64,000 bases of DNA from an uncultured Bacteroidales bacterium (GTDB lineage: Bacteria > Bacteroidota > Bacteroidia > Bacteroidales > Muribaculaceae): contig CAJLWO010000002.1 in assembly GCA_905210435.1 (NCBI GenBank), forward strand, positions 79,886 to 143,885, written 5' to 3'. The number at the start of each line of letters is the position of its first letter. Position 1 is the stretch's first letter. The position numbers and the translations under genes were made by a program. The notes under the pieces are model-generated. The model did not search any database. It had not been told where the DNA came from and saw nothing but the letters and a program-made list of their open reading frames with translations. Shown piece after piece: positions 1-9,320 of the stretch.

Positions 1-1
1 G

Positions 2-328
2 AAAACGCCTAAAACGATGAGTGACTTCTACGTGACCGAGGTACACTCCTTCACAAAGGACCGCTGGTACACGGTATGTATAGCCACAGATTTTCTGACT
101 GCCGACGACAACGTTGTGTTTGTCGACGACTTCCTCGCCTACGGCAATGCCGCCCGCGGAGCCATCGACCTGTGCACTATGGCCGGGGCAAATCTCGAAG
201 CGATGTGCTTCATCATCGAGAAAGGATTTCAGGGCGGAGGCGACCAGCTGCGCCGTGAAGGCTACGACATACAGTCGCTCGCCATAATCGACGCCGATGC
301 CGACGGCCAGATAAAATTCCGCGACTGA
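2..328 (+). CDS. xpt: Xanthine phosphoribosyltransferase, C-terminal part (5' end outside window)
   Basis: Purine salvage enzyme that joins xanthine to PRPP to give XMP in the cytoplasm. The frame is open from base 2, and reading from there gives KTPKTMSDFY followed by VHSFTK, as in Xpt. The PRPP-binding loop VVFVDDFLAYGNAA and the family signature IIEKGFQGG are both present, and the C-terminus (ESLA-like SLAIID) aligns in order with Bacillus Xpt. The internal ATG at 17 is not the true start; about 80 N-terminal residues are missing to the left. Identification rests on recognised motifs. Confidence 0.88.
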   Translation, partial: KTPKTMSDFYVTEVHSFTKDRWYTVCIATDFLTADDNVVFVDDFLAYGNAARGAIDLCTMAGANLEAMCFIIEKGFQGGGDQLRREGYDIQSLAIIDADADGQIKFRD

Positions 329-375
329 ACGCCGCGGCGGCTCAACATTAAGCCGATTACAAATGTTATAGGTTA

Positions 376-568
376 AGAGAGCGTTTGAATTTAAACCGTA
401 TTAACAATAAAAGAGAATAAGTGGAGATACTTCAAATTAATCCTGAGGTCTTTTTTGGTTAATTCCGCCAAGTTTCATCAGTCGCATAGCTCGCTATGCT
501 CCTTCTTCAACTCGCGGAATTCCCTCAAAAAATCCTCTCAGTCTTAATTTGATTTAAAAACACTCTCT
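376..568. repeat. MITE-like palindromic element, family A
   Basis: A non-coding element of about 193 bp with terminal inverted repeats: AGAGAGCGTTT at the left end and AACACTCTCT at the right. A second inner inverted pair (TCAAATTAA near 433 and TTAATTTGA near 545) makes most of it an imperfect palindrome. The centre (CAGTCGCATAGCTCGC, then CTCCTTCTTC) resembles the centre of the two elements at 12.7 and 13.2 kb, although the tips differ. It fills the gap between xpt and the patatin gene. No ORF and no transposase are present. Confidence 0.65.
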
Positions 569-613
569 AAAAGTGTCGGAATACTTGACATTTCAACTGT
601 TTATTTATTTATC

Positions 614-2944
614 ATGAAGGGAAATCGGCTTAAATTAATGCTGGCGCTGTCATTACTGTTGCCCGCTTTGTCAGTAAATGCATCTGACGCACCGTCGTCG
701 CAACGTGTAGGACTCGTGCTGAGCGGAGGCGGTGCCCGCGGCATAGCAGAGATAGGTGTGATTCAGGCACTTGAAGAGAACCAGATACCTATCGACTACA
801 TCACCGGCACGTCGATAGGCGCCATAGTGGGCGGATTGTACGCCGCCGGCTATTCCCCGGCGGAGATGCTTGAACTCGTAAAGTCGAAAATGTTCATGGA
901 GGCGTCGACCGGCAACATCGACCCGCGCTACCGCTACCAGTTCTTCAAGCCTGAGCAGAAACCGACAATGCTCAGTCTCAACATGTCTCCCGGCTCCATG
1001 AGCCTCAGCCCTATCCTTCCGTCAAGCCTCATATCGCCGATGCCGATGAACTTCTATTTCATGGCTATTTTCGCGCGCTATACGGCGCAATGCGGCGGCG
1101 ATTTCAACAAACTGTTCGTGCCGCTGCGCACCGTTGCGTCCGACATGACCCGTAAGGAGGCCAAGATATGGAGCAGCGGACAGCTGACCGATGCCGTAAG
1201 GTCGTCGATGAGTTTTCCGGTAGTGTTCAAGCCCGTCACATATCAGGGCGCATTGCTCTACGACGGCGGCATATTCAACAATTTCCCCGTCGACATCATG
1301 AAAAAGGATTTCCATCCCGACATCATCATCGGCGTGGACATTCATTCCACCGACACTATAAAGCATTTCCCCGACGTACTGCAACAGATGGATATGCTCG
1401 TGATACGTCCGCAGAATTATGACCTGGCTGCCGAGGACGGGATAAAACTGCGCATCAACCTCAACAAATACTCGTTGCTCGACTTTGACAAGGCCGATGA
1501 AATCTACAGCATCGGCTACAAGCACGGTCTGGCAATGGTCGACTCGATAAAAAAACGCGTCGTGGCACGGCGTCCGGCAGCGCAGGTCGAGGAACGGCGC
1601 CGCAGGTTCAAGGAAGCCACCCCGCGGGCATATTTCGATTCGGTAAACGTGAGCGGCGGCACAAAGTCACAGAACGAATACCTCAGCTATCTGTTCACTA
1701 CCGAGCATCCCGACACGTTCGGCATACAGTCGGCGCTTAAATCATACACTATGGCCGTGTCGACCTCGCGTCTCAATGACCTTGAACCTGAGGCGGTCTA
1801 CGACAAAGAGTCGGGCCGGTTCAAGCTATTGCTACGCGCTTCGGTGAAAAGCCCGATCGACATAGGCATAGGAGGATTCGTCACCTCCTCCACCAATTCC
1901 ATGTTGTTTCTGTCGCTTGGCTACAATTCGCTCAACCATAAGGCCGTCAATGCCTCAGTCAGCGGATGGATAGGACAAAGCTACATGGCCGGAATGCTCG
2001 ACACTCGGCTCATGCTCCGTCGCCGTCACGTCTCGGCACTCGGATTTGAAGCTGTGATATGGCGTCAGAAATTTTATGAGAATGACAAACTTTTCTATCA
2101 GACCGACGCGCCTGCGTTCATCACTAACATCGAGACATTCACCCGGTTTAAGTTTTCACGGGCAACAAGCCGTCAGGGCATCTTCTCCATGGGGATAGCC
2201 TACGGACACACCGACGACCGTTTCTACAACAACGACGAGAGCATAGTCAACTCGGAGACCGACCGCAACAAGACAATACGCGACATCGGACAACTGTCGG
2301 CGCGGTGGACTTATTCCACCCTTGATGACAATACACTCCCCCTCGAGGGCCGGTATATCGGCGTGCTCGGCCAGGGTATATGGGAAAGATACCATTTCAC
2401 CCAGGGCGCCCCTATGCGGCGTTCTGTCAACCCGTCGGAGAAAGGCCACGACAAATGGCTGCAACTCGAAATGAAATATCTCGACTACTTCAGCCTCGGG
2501 TCAAAATGGTCGCTCGGGCTTGAAAGCGACATCATCATGTCGACCCACCATCTTCTCCGCGACTACAATGCCGCGATTGTCAATACCGCTTCATTCAATC
2601 CCACCCCGGCATCATACAACGTGTTCAATCCCAAATTGCGTGCAAATTCATTCATTACAGCCGGCCTCGTACCCGTCTACAAATTCAACGACCGCCTGAC
2701 GGCACGCCTCGCCATGCACGGCTTTATCCCCATGCGTCCGATACACCAGGCTGCCGACGGTACCGCATGCTATGGCCGCTGGTTCTCCCGCGCTTCACTC
2801 TACACCGAACTGTCAGCCTCCCTCAAACTACCCTTCGGCAACCTGACAGCCTACGGCACATACCAGACCTCCCCCGGCAACCGCTGGGGCGTAGGCATCT
2901 CCTTCGGCTACTTCATCCTCGCCCCCCGCATGACAAGACTGTAA
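614..2944 (+). CDS. Patatin-like phospholipase with C-terminal beta-barrel, outer membrane
   Basis: Predicted outer-membrane serine lipase of the RssA/PlpD type. A signal peptide (residues 1-24, ending VNASDA) is followed by a patatin domain with the oxyanion loop GGGARG (38-43), nucleophile motif GTSIG (Ser67) and catalytic DGG (Asp217). Residues from about 340 to 776 form a POTRA-like stretch and then a 16-strand-type barrel with repeated aromatic beta-hairpins and a terminal aromatic-rich strand. The length of 776 matches fused patatin/BamA-like proteins of Bacteroidales. Both catalytic residues are intact, so it should be active. The substrate, presumably phospholipid, is an inference from the family. 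Confidence 0.92.
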   Translation: MKGNRLKLMLALSLLLPALSVNASDAPSSQRVGLVLSGGGARGIAEIGVIQALEENQIPIDYITGTSIGAIVGGLYAAGYSPAEMLELVKSKMFMEASTGNIDPRYRYQFFKPEQKPTMLSLNMSPGSMSLSPILPSSLISPMPMNFYFMAIFARYTAQCGGDFNKLFVPLRTVASDMTRKEAKIWSSGQLTDAVRSSMSFPVVFKPVTYQGALLYDGGIFNNFPVDIMKKDFHPDIIIGVDIHSTDTIKHFPDVLQQMDMLVIRPQNYDLAAEDGIKLRINLNKYSLLDFDKADEIYSIGYKHGLAMVDSIKKRVVARRPAAQVEERRRRFKEATPRAYFDSVNVSGGTKSQNEYLSYLFTTEHPDTFGIQSALKSYTMAVSTSRLNDLEPEAVYDKESGRFKLLLRASVKSPIDIGIGGFVTSSTNSMLFLSLGYNSLNHKAVNASVSGWIGQSYMAGMLDTRLMLRRRHVSALGFEAVIWRQKFYENDKLFYQTDAPAFITNIETFTRFKFSRATSRQGIFSMGIAYGHTDDRFYNNDESIVNSETDRNKTIRDIGQLSARWTYSTLDDNTLPLEGRYIGVLGQGIWERYHFTQGAPMRRSVNPSEKGHDKWLQLEMKYLDYFSLGSKWSLGLESDIIMSTHHLLRDYNAAIVNTASFNPTPASYNVFNPKLRANSFITAGLVPVYKFNDRLTARLAMHGFIPMRPIHQAADGTACYGRWFSRASLYTELSASLKLPFGNLTAYGTYQTSPGNRWGVGISFGYFILAPRMTRL

Positions 2945-3127
2945 AAACAAGATGTGATTTATCAATATATTTTGTAATTTATGTATTGTATGTGATGTAT
3001 CGGAGTATGTGAAGTATGTAATTTTGAGATTGTAAAATTTTGTATTTACCTGCCGTTAATCTCGCGAAAAATTATTAAATTCGCAATTAAGGCATTTATT
3101 CAAATTCTACGCAAAAATGACCCGGAA

Positions 3128-3673
3128 ATGAATGGTTTCTTGAAAATATCAGGTGAATATACATCGTGGAATGTGTACCGCAAATCGGTGATAATCTGCG
3201 ATGTTACAGAGATGTTCATAAGCCGTGCACTTCCGCGCGGGTCGCGCACCATCGACCAGATGCGGCAGGCTGCCCGTTCCTGCAAGCAGAATATCGTTGA
3301 GGGTGTCAGTGACGGCACCGTGTCAATCGAAATGTGCATAAAACTTATCGGCGTAGCCCGTGGGTCGGTAATGGAACTGCGTGAGGACTATGCTGATTTT
3401 CTGCGGCAACATAAATGCGAGATATGGAGCAAAGATGACTCCCGCACCCTCGCTACGCGAAATTACAGCCGTACCCACTATGATGCGCGTGAATATGTCG
3501 ATAAATGCGAGGCTCGCTCCAACGAGACTGTCGCCAACATCATGCTCACTTTAATACGACAAATGGAAGCCATGTTAGCCAAAGTCCTTAAAGCGCTTGA
3601 AGCGCAATTTCTTGAAGACGGCGGCCTCAAGGAGGCTATGAGCCGCGAGAGGCGTAAAAGGCGCGGATACTGA
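3128..3673 (+). CDS. Four-helix-bundle (S23/avd-like) protein with suffix domain
   Basis: A 181-residue protein of the four-helix-bundle family found as rRNA intervening-sequence proteins and as the Avd accessory protein of diversity-generating retroelements. The hallmark segment RGSRTIDQMRQAARS with SCKQNIVEG (about residues 38-57) is present, followed by the helix containing IKLIGVARGSVMELREDYADF. The C-terminal part (from about 115) is the longer suffix type ending in a basic tail RRKRRGY. No reverse transcriptase or template repeat is nearby, so it is a stand-alone member of unknown role. Confidence 0.8.
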   Translation: MNGFLKISGEYTSWNVYRKSVIICDVTEMFISRALPRGSRTIDQMRQAARSCKQNIVEGVSDGTVSIEMCIKLIGVARGSVMELREDYADFLRQHKCEIWSKDDSRTLATRNYSRTHYDAREYVDKCEARSNETVANIMLTLIRQMEAMLAKVLKALEAQFLEDGGLKEAMSRERRKRRGY

Positions 3674-3796
3674 CAGCCGTGCAATATCAAATGTTGATGG
3701 TAGGCATGTGGTGCATGTATTTTATTTGACCATACGGTTTAAAATGCCAAAAGATGATTTTTTGAGATGAAATATTTTTATATCGTTGAGAATAAT

Positions 3797-3804
3797 TATC
3801 TTTG
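3797..3804 (+). promoter_or_regulatory. Promoter -7 element TATCTTTG
   Basis: Matches the Bacteroidota TAnnTTTG element and lies 69 bases upstream of the PRiA4-family gene, in an AT-rich gap. A good -33 TTTG at the right distance is not visible. Confidence 0.45.
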
Positions 3805-3873
3805 TAAAGTCAGTAAACGCTTGAATATAGTGCTGGCAAAATATAATACGCAATTAATAAAAACATATACGAG

Positions 3874-4833
3874 ATGGCAAAAAAGAAAACGCGGATATAT
3901 GAGAATCCTATACCTGTAAAAAACGGCAAAAAGAAGATGACTGACAGTATATATGATAATTTAGGCGATATGAGGCTGATGCTTATGACCACCATGGCGG
4001 AGATGGGTATCAGTGCGGAAGAATATGACAGTTTTCTCAAAAGCGACATTGACAGGGAAAAGATAAAGAAAGCCATGCTTGATATGTCGGATTATCCTTT
4101 TGACGATGATTTCGAAGAATATGAATTTGAAGATGAAGATGAGGATTCAAGGCCGTCCCTGACTTTGCGGCCTATCAACACCAAGGTGGTTCCGATGCCT
4201 GATGCCGATAAAAAATCGCTTCGGATTAAGGTGCAGATGAATGATGTCAGCAAGCCGCCGATGTGGCGCGAACTTGTCATTCCGGCCGATTTCAATTTCT
4301 CGCAGCTCCACTATGCCATTCAGGCTGCAACAGGACTTATGAACTGCCATCTGTGGCAATTTCAACGCCGGGCATATCAACCGGATTTACAGATAGGTAT
4401 TCCTGTAAAAGACGAATACGGGTATGGACTTGAAGAATGGACGCATGACGCGGATAAAACGCCTGTAACGGCATTTCTCGCCAAAAAGGGTGACAAACTC
4501 GAATATGTCTATGACTTTGGCGATGACTGGATTTTCACCGTCAGTGTGCTTGAAGTCATGGAACGTGACGGAGAGGTGGCGCAATTAAAGAAATGGAAGT
4601 GCGACATGCAACCCATCGAGGACTGCGGAGGCGTATATGAATATTGCAGACTGCGCGATATAGCTGAAAACATGAGCAAAATCGACAAAAAAGAGAGAAA
4701 AAAGATTACTGAGTATTACGGATTTGATGATTTCGACATGTTTGCCGCTTGGCTTGATGAAGCGAATATCGACCCCGAACATATCAGCGAGAGACTTGCC
4801 GATATTCCCGACGAGTTCGAGGATATCGACTGA
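3874..4833 (+). CDS. PRiA4 ORF-3 / IS1096 passenger-like family protein
   Basis: A 319-residue cytoplasmic protein. The middle and C-terminal part (about 104-290) shows the family pattern: LRIKVQMNDVSKPPMWREL, FSQLHYAIQAATG, HLWQF, then LEYVYDFGDDWIFTVSV, and later CGGVYEY. The basic N-terminus (MAKKKTRIYENPIPVKNGKK) is followed by a very acidic linker near residues 80-95. The family is often carried on plasmids and transposable elements but has no established biochemical function. It stands alone with its own promoter between the four-helix-bundle gene and a toxin-antitoxin pair, a small accessory cluster in the host chromosome. Confidence 0.85.
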   Translation: MAKKKTRIYENPIPVKNGKKKMTDSIYDNLGDMRLMLMTTMAEMGISAEEYDSFLKSDIDREKIKKAMLDMSDYPFDDDFEEYEFEDEDEDSRPSLTLRPINTKVVPMPDADKKSLRIKVQMNDVSKPPMWRELVIPADFNFSQLHYAIQAATGLMNCHLWQFQRRAYQPDLQIGIPVKDEYGYGLEEWTHDADKTPVTAFLAKKGDKLEYVYDFGDDWIFTVSVLEVMERDGEVAQLKKWKCDMQPIEDCGGVYEYCRLRDIAENMSKIDKKERKKITEYYGFDDFDMFAAWLDEANIDPEHISERLADIPDEFEDID

Positions 4834-4956
4834 TAATGTCTGCGACATTTGTCTTTCCGATAAAAAACAGGCATTTGACTTAAATACTTATAAAAAGTCA
4901 AAAGTCTCGGAATTTTGTTGTAATTTTGCAATCTACTTGATAATGAGAATAAAACT

Positions 4957-5112
4957 ATGGCAAGACCTATTAAAGAAACGCCTGTATTGGAGGGGGAAGA
5001 TGCCCGTCGATTTATTGAACACATGAACACGACTCGCATTGAATCATCTGAAAAAAAGCGTAGGCGGCTGGCTAATTATAAATTAGCAATGAGCATTTTA
5101 GTTAATAAATAA
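4957..5112 (+). CDS. Small antitoxin for the adjacent GNAT toxin
   Basis: A 51-residue ORF read directly from the sequence: it begins MARPIKETPVLEGEDARR and ends MSILVNK. It stops 6 bases before the acetyltransferase start, so the two should be cotranscribed. The MARPIKETPVL-GEDA-RF pattern is typical of short proteins encoded just before GNAT-type toxins in Bacteroidales. The basic middle (SEKKRRRLANYK) could bind DNA or the toxin. A TAATTTTG promoter element sits at 4921-4928. Antitoxin function is inferred from position and resemblance. Confidence 0.75.
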   Translation: MARPIKETPVLEGEDARRFIEHMNTTRIESSEKKRRRLANYKLAMSILVNK

Positions 5113-5118
5113 TCTACT

Positions 5119-5670
5119 ATGCAAGCTGAGGAAATATTAGCTGATTATGAAATACGGAAACTCGGATTGAATGACAAGGTCAAGCAATTCGATTGTGGAG
5201 ATGAAGACATTAACGACTTTATCATTAACGATGCGCCCTTATATCGAAAAACATTGCTTGCCATGACATATATCCTCGAGCACAAGGGTACAAACAGGGT
5301 TGTGGCTTATTTCAGTGTCGCCAATGACAGAATTTCAATAAAGGATTTCCCGTCAAATACAGATTTCAATCGATTCAGAAAGCATAAATTTGTCAACGAA
5401 AAGAGATTAAAAAGCTATCCTGCAATCAAATTATGTCGATTAGGTATAGATAAGTCCATTCAGGGACAGCATATCGGAACTTTTATTATAGATTTTGTAA
5501 GTACGTTATTTATAACTGACAATAAATCAGGTTGTAGGTTTCTGACCGTAGATGCTTACCGAAATGCTATTCCATTTTATCTCAAAAACGATTTTGCTTT
5601 TTTAAGTTCCGAAGATGAAGATCAGGACACACGGCTAATGTATTTTGACTTGAGCGACCTTGAATCTTAA
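5119..5670 (+). CDS. GNAT-family acetyltransferase, probable toxin of a type II TA pair
   Basis: A 183-residue GNAT fold protein. The acetyl-CoA loop is visible as RLGIDKSIQGQHIGTF (about residues 112-127), a form of Q/R-x-x-G-x-G/A. The N-terminal DEDINDFIINDAPLYRK resembles the toxin subgroup that acetylates aminoacyl-tRNA (TacT/AtaT-like). The 51-residue gene 6 bases upstream fits the usual antitoxin-toxin order. The tRNA target is inferred from the family; the acetyltransferase fold is much more certain. Confidence 0.8.
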   Translation: MQAEEILADYEIRKLGLNDKVKQFDCGDEDINDFIINDAPLYRKTLLAMTYILEHKGTNRVVAYFSVANDRISIKDFPSNTDFNRFRKHKFVNEKRLKSYPAIKLCRLGIDKSIQGQHIGTFIIDFVSTLFITDNKSGCRFLTVDAYRNAIPFYLKNDFAFLSSEDEDQDTRLMYFDLSDLES

Positions 5671-5790
5671 ATTACATAATTCAGGACAACAAGTCACAAT
5701 CAATCATGAGTATAGCAAACTGAGAATAAAAAAGATTGGGGGAGGTGTGGTTTTTTGGTGGCGGGGGTTGTAAGTGCCGGGGGATTTTTG

Positions 5791-5798
5791 TAATTTTG
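5791..5798 (+). promoter_or_regulatory. Promoter -7 element TAATTTTG of the pyr operon
   Basis: TAATTTTG lies 74 bases upstream of the pyrB start at 5872, giving a leader of about 65 nt. No attenuator-like terminator is evident in this leader. Confidence 0.5.
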
Positions 5799-5871
5799 CA
5801 GGCAAACAGCCACGGGGATGCCGACACGGTTTTTCCACGGATTCGGACTCCCCTCTAAATATCTCACTGCA

Positions 5872-6792
5872 ATGAATCAGCACAGCTTGGTATCTATCTC
5901 CGACTTGAGCAAAGAGAAGATGCTCCATCTTCTGGAGCAGGCCCGCTATTTTGAAGAGCATCCCAATCACAAAATCCTTGACGGGAAAGTTGTGGGGACG
6001 CTTTTTTTTGAACCGTCAACACGTACGCGACTGAGTTTCGAGACGGCTGTCAACCGCCTCGGAGGCCGTATCATCGGTTTTGCCGACGCCAACACTACTT
6101 CGTCGTCAAAGGGTGAGACCCTGAAGGACACGATAAAGATGGTGTCGAATTATGTCGACCTGATAATCATGCGCCACTATCTCGAGGGGGCGGCAAGATA
6201 TGCCGCCGAGGTGACCGAAGTGCCTGTAATCAACGCGGGCGACGGCGCCAACCAGCATCCGTCGCAGACGATGCTCGACCTCTACTCCATCTACAAGACC
6301 CAGGGAACGCTCCAGGGCCTTACCATCACTTTGGTGGGCGACCTCAAATACGGACGCACAGTCCACTCCCTCATCATGGCGATGAAATATTTCAACCCTA
6401 CGTTCCGTTTCGTGGCCTGCGACGAGCTGCAGATGCCGAAGGAGTATCTGAAATATTGCGACGAACAGGGCATAGACTACAGCATACACACTGACTTCTC
6501 GCCCGAGGTTATCAACTCATCCGACATAATATACATGACACGCGTACAGCGCGAGCGCTTCACCGACCTTGCCGAGTATGAACGGGTGAAGGATCTGTAC
6601 ACGCTGCGCAATTCGATGCTCGACAACTCGCGCGACAATCTGCGCATACTCCATCCGCTGCCCCGTGTCAACGAGATTGCTCCCGACGTCGACGACAATC
6701 CGAAGGCATACTATTTCAATCAGGCCCGCAACGGCCTGTACATGCGCCAGGCTCTCATCTGCGACGCACTCCAGATAACGCCCGACGCATAA
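5872..6792 (+). CDS. pyrB: Aspartate carbamoyltransferase catalytic subunit
   Basis: Second step of pyrimidine synthesis: carbamoyl phosphate plus aspartate gives N-carbamoylaspartate. The start at 5872 ([17 protein letters not shown]) gives 306 residues, the usual size; an upstream in-frame ATG at 5818 would add 18 residues not seen in the family. The carbamoyl-phosphate motif [12 protein letters not shown] (about 48-59), HPSQ, and the C-terminal HPLPRVNEI are all intact. pyrI follows after 53 bases, so the two subunits of the class B holoenzyme are co-expressed. Confidence 0.97.
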   Translation: MNQHSLVSISDLSKEKMLHLLEQARYFEEHPNHKILDGKVVGTLFFEPSTRTRLSFETAVNRLGGRIIGFADANTTSSSKGETLKDTIKMVSNYVDLIIMRHYLEGAARYAAEVTEVPVINAGDGANQHPSQTMLDLYSIYKTQGTLQGLTITLVGDLKYGRTVHSLIMAMKYFNPTFRFVACDELQMPKEYLKYCDEQGIDYSIHTDFSPEVINSSDIIYMTRVQRERFTDLAEYERVKDLYTLRNSMLDNSRDNLRILHPLPRVNEIAPDVDDNPKAYYFNQARNGLYMRQALICDALQITPDA

Positions 6793-6845
6793 CGTGGGCA
6801 ACCTGTAAAAACATCTGACTACTTAAGAGTAAAAAACATATCGGA

Positions 6846-7307
6846 ATGACAACCAACAAGACATCGCTCGCCGTTGCGGCACTGCGCAACGGCACCGTGA
6901 TAGACCATATACCGGCCGACCAGCTGTTCAAATGCGTCAAGATATTAGGGGTAGAAAATCTCTCCAACCAGCTTACCATCGGCAACAACCTCATGAGCCA
7001 CAAACTCGGAGCCAAAGGCATCATCAAGATTGCCGACGTCACTTTCCCGGAGAAAGTGCTCAACCGCGTCGCCCTCGTAGCTCCGACAGCGGTGGTCAAC
7101 ATCATACGCGACTACCACGTGGTGGAGAAACGTCCCGTAGTGCTCCCCCGCACAGTAGTGGGAATAGTGCGCTGCTCCAACCCCAAATGCATCACCAACA
7201 ACGAGCCGATGGCGACAAAATTCGAGGTAGTAGACCCCGAGACACGCACCATACGCTGCCACTACTGCAACCATGCGACCACCGGCGCCAAAGCCGACAT
7301 AATATAA
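6846..7307 (+). CDS. pyrI: Aspartate carbamoyltransferase regulatory subunit
   Basis: Zinc-bound regulatory chain that carries the nucleotide effector site and holds PyrB trimers together. It is 153 residues, as in enteric PyrI. The N-terminal allosteric domain (AALRNGTVIDHIPADQ, LTIGNNLMSHKLGAKGIIKI) and the C-terminal zinc site (CSNPKC about 115-120 and CHYC about 138-141) are both complete. A long perfect hairpin overlaps the stop codon and should end the operon. Confidence 0.96.
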   Translation: MTTNKTSLAVAALRNGTVIDHIPADQLFKCVKILGVENLSNQLTIGNNLMSHKLGAKGIIKIADVTFPEKVLNRVALVAPTAVVNIIRDYHVVEKRPVVLPRTVVGIVRCSNPKCITNNEPMATKFEVVDPETRTIRCHYCNHATTGAKADII

Positions 7308-7342
7308 ATCAATCCGGACACAGATTATGTACGGATTGATTT
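7306..7342 (+). terminator. Terminator hairpin after pyrI
   Basis: Perfect 11-bp stem: AAATCAATCCG at 7306-7316 pairs with CGGATTGATTT at 7332-7342. A T-rich stretch follows. The stop codon of pyrI lies at the foot of the stem. Confidence 0.75.
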
Positions 7343-7401
7343 GAAATTTTCTCTTTATTATCTTTTAGTCTTAATACGGTTTATACTTTCATATTACCAT
7401 A

Positions 7402-7971
7402 ATGGCAAAGAAACAGAACTGGAAACCGGGAACGATGATTTATCCCCTGCCTGCCGTCATCGTGACATGCGGACGCGACATCGAGCACTCCAACATGCTC
7501 ACCGTGGCGTGGACAGGTACGATATGCACCAATCCGGCCATGTGCTATATCTCGGTGCGCCCCGAACGCCACAGCTATCCGATGATAAAGGAAACGATGC
7601 AGTTCACCATCAACCTTACCACGGAGGCGCTCGCCCGCGCCACCGACTGGGTGGGAGTGAAATCGGGACGCGACTTCGACAAATGGAAAGAGACGGGGCT
7701 TACCCCGGCGCAGGGCGTGGCGGTAAGCTGCCCCTACATCGAGGAGTCGCCGCTCAGCATCGAATGCCGTGTCAAGACGATAATGCCTCTCGGCAGCCAT
7801 GACTTGTTCATAGCCGAGGTGGTCAATGTCATAGCCGACGAAAGCCTCATCGACCCGGAGACCGGCGCCTTCAACCTCGGCAATGCCGGACTCATCAACT
7901 ACAGCCACGGCAACTACTACCGCCAGGGCGAGCAGATAGGCCGCTTCGGCTGGACAGTAAAAAAGAAATAA
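7402..7971 (+). CDS. Flavin reductase family protein (FMN-binding split barrel)
   Basis: A 189-residue protein of the flavin reductase-like family. It starts with MAKKQNWKPGTMIYPLPAVIVTCG and contains the NMLTVAWTGTICTNPAMCYISVRPERHSY core that forms the FMN-binding split barrel, followed by FTINLTTEALA and the family-typical EVVNVIADESL. It probably transfers electrons from NAD(P)H to free or bound flavin, but the partner is unknown. It stands between the pyr terminator and glyA with 45 bases to glyA, so cotranscription with glyA is possible. Confidence 0.87.
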   Translation: MAKKQNWKPGTMIYPLPAVIVTCGRDIEHSNMLTVAWTGTICTNPAMCYISVRPERHSYPMIKETMQFTINLTTEALARATDWVGVKSGRDFDKWKETGLTPAQGVAVSCPYIEESPLSIECRVKTIMPLGSHDLFIAEVVNVIADESLIDPETGAFNLGNAGLINYSHGNYYRQGEQIGRFGWTVKKK

Positions 7972-8016
7972 TCCGACAAAAAGAAGAAATAAATTTTACC
8001 AATATATACAGTATCT

Positions 8017-9297
8017 ATGGAAAGAGACAATGCTATTTTCGACATCATCGCCCGCGAGCATGACCGTCAAAAGAAAGGAATCGAACTCATCGCATCGGAA
8101 AACTTCGTCAGCGACCAGGTAATGCAGGCGATGGGCTCATGCCTTACCAACAAGTATGCCGAAGGTTATCCCGGCCATCGTTACTATGGCGGTTGCCAGG
8201 TGGTAGATGAGGCGGAACAGCTGGCAATCGACCGCATCAAGGAAATATTCGGAGCCGAATACGCCAACGTACAGCCCCACTCGGGCGCGCAGGCCAACAT
8301 GGCGGTGTTCATGTCGGTGCTCCGTCCGGGCGACAAGTTCCTCGGCCTCAACCTCGCACACGGCGGCCATCTGTCGCACGGAAGCCCCGTCAACTTCTCG
8401 GGCCTGATGTTCCAGGCATTGGAATATAACGTAAAAGAGGATACCGGCCTCATCGACTACGACCAGATGGAGGAAGTGGCACGCCGCGAGCGTCCGCGTC
8501 TCATCGTGGGCGGTGCCAGCGCCTACTCACGCGAATGGGACTACGCCCGCATGCGCCGTCTCGCCGACGAAATCGGCGCCATACTCATGATCGACATGGC
8601 CCACCCCGCCGGACTTATCGCAGCCGGACTGCTTGACAACCCCGTAAAATACGCACATATCGTCACTTCGACCACCCACAAGACACTCCGCGGCCCACGC
8701 GGCGGTATCATCCTGCTCGGCAAGGATTTCGACAATCCCTGGGGCAAGACCACACCGAAGGGCGTAGTCCGCAAGATGTCGTCGCTCATCGACTCGGCCG
8801 TATTCCCCGGCGTGCAGGGCGGCCCGCTCGAACATGTCGTAGCCGCAAAGGCTGTGGCATTCGGCGAAGCTCTCCAGCCTTCATACAAGGAATATCAGGC
8901 ACAGGTCAAGAAAAACGCCGCAGTCATGGCGCAGGCCCTTGTCGACAAAGGATACAAAATCATATCGGGTGGCACCGACAACCACTGCATGCTCGTAGAC
9001 CTCCGCACCAAGTTCCCCGAACTCACAGGTAAAGTGGCAGAAAAAGTGCTCGTCGACGCCGACATCACCGCCAACAAGAACATGGTGCCCTTCGACAGCC
9101 GCTCGCCCTTCCAGACTTCGGGTATCCGTCTCGGCACGGCAGCCATCACTACCCGCGGCGCCAAAGAGGAACTCATGGGCGAAATCGTCGAAATGATTGA
9201 CACAGTGCTCTCCAACCCCGAAAACGACAAGGTGATAGCTTCGGTGCGCGAAAAAGTCAACGCCACAATGAAGGACTACCCGATGTTCGCCTACTAA
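8017..9297 (+). CDS. glyA: Serine hydroxymethyltransferase
   Basis: PLP enzyme that converts serine and tetrahydrofolate to glycine and 5,10-methylene-THF, the main source of one-carbon units. It is 426 residues. The N-terminal block [18 protein letters not shown], the [10 protein letters not shown] motif, HGGHLSHGS, and the PLP-lysine segment [14 protein letters not shown] are all intact, as is the C-terminal [14 protein letters not shown]. The product feeds MetH, encoded further downstream in this window. plsC follows after 23 bases. Confidence 0.98.
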   Translation: MERDNAIFDIIAREHDRQKKGIELIASENFVSDQVMQAMGSCLTNKYAEGYPGHRYYGGCQVVDEAEQLAIDRIKEIFGAEYANVQPHSGAQANMAVFMSVLRPGDKFLGLNLAHGGHLSHGSPVNFSGLMFQALEYNVKEDTGLIDYDQMEEVARRERPRLIVGGASAYSREWDYARMRRLADEIGAILMIDMAHPAGLIAAGLLDNPVKYAHIVTSTTHKTLRGPRGGIILLGKDFDNPWGKTTPKGVVRKMSSLIDSAVFPGVQGGPLEHVVAAKAVAFGEALQPSYKEYQAQVKKNAAVMAQALVDKGYKIISGGTDNHCMLVDLRTKFPELTGKVAEKVLVDADITANKNMVPFDSRSPFQTSGIRLGTAAITTRGAKEELMGEIVEMIDTVLSNPENDKVIASVREKVNATMKDYPMFAY

Positions 9298-9320
9298 TCC
9301 GGTAAATCTCACGACGTCAG

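Noticed and set aside
3128..3673. Avd-like protein as part of a diversity-generating retroelement
   Set aside because: No reverse transcriptase, template repeat or variable-repeat gene was found within reach; the suffix-domain form occurs as a stand-alone protein.
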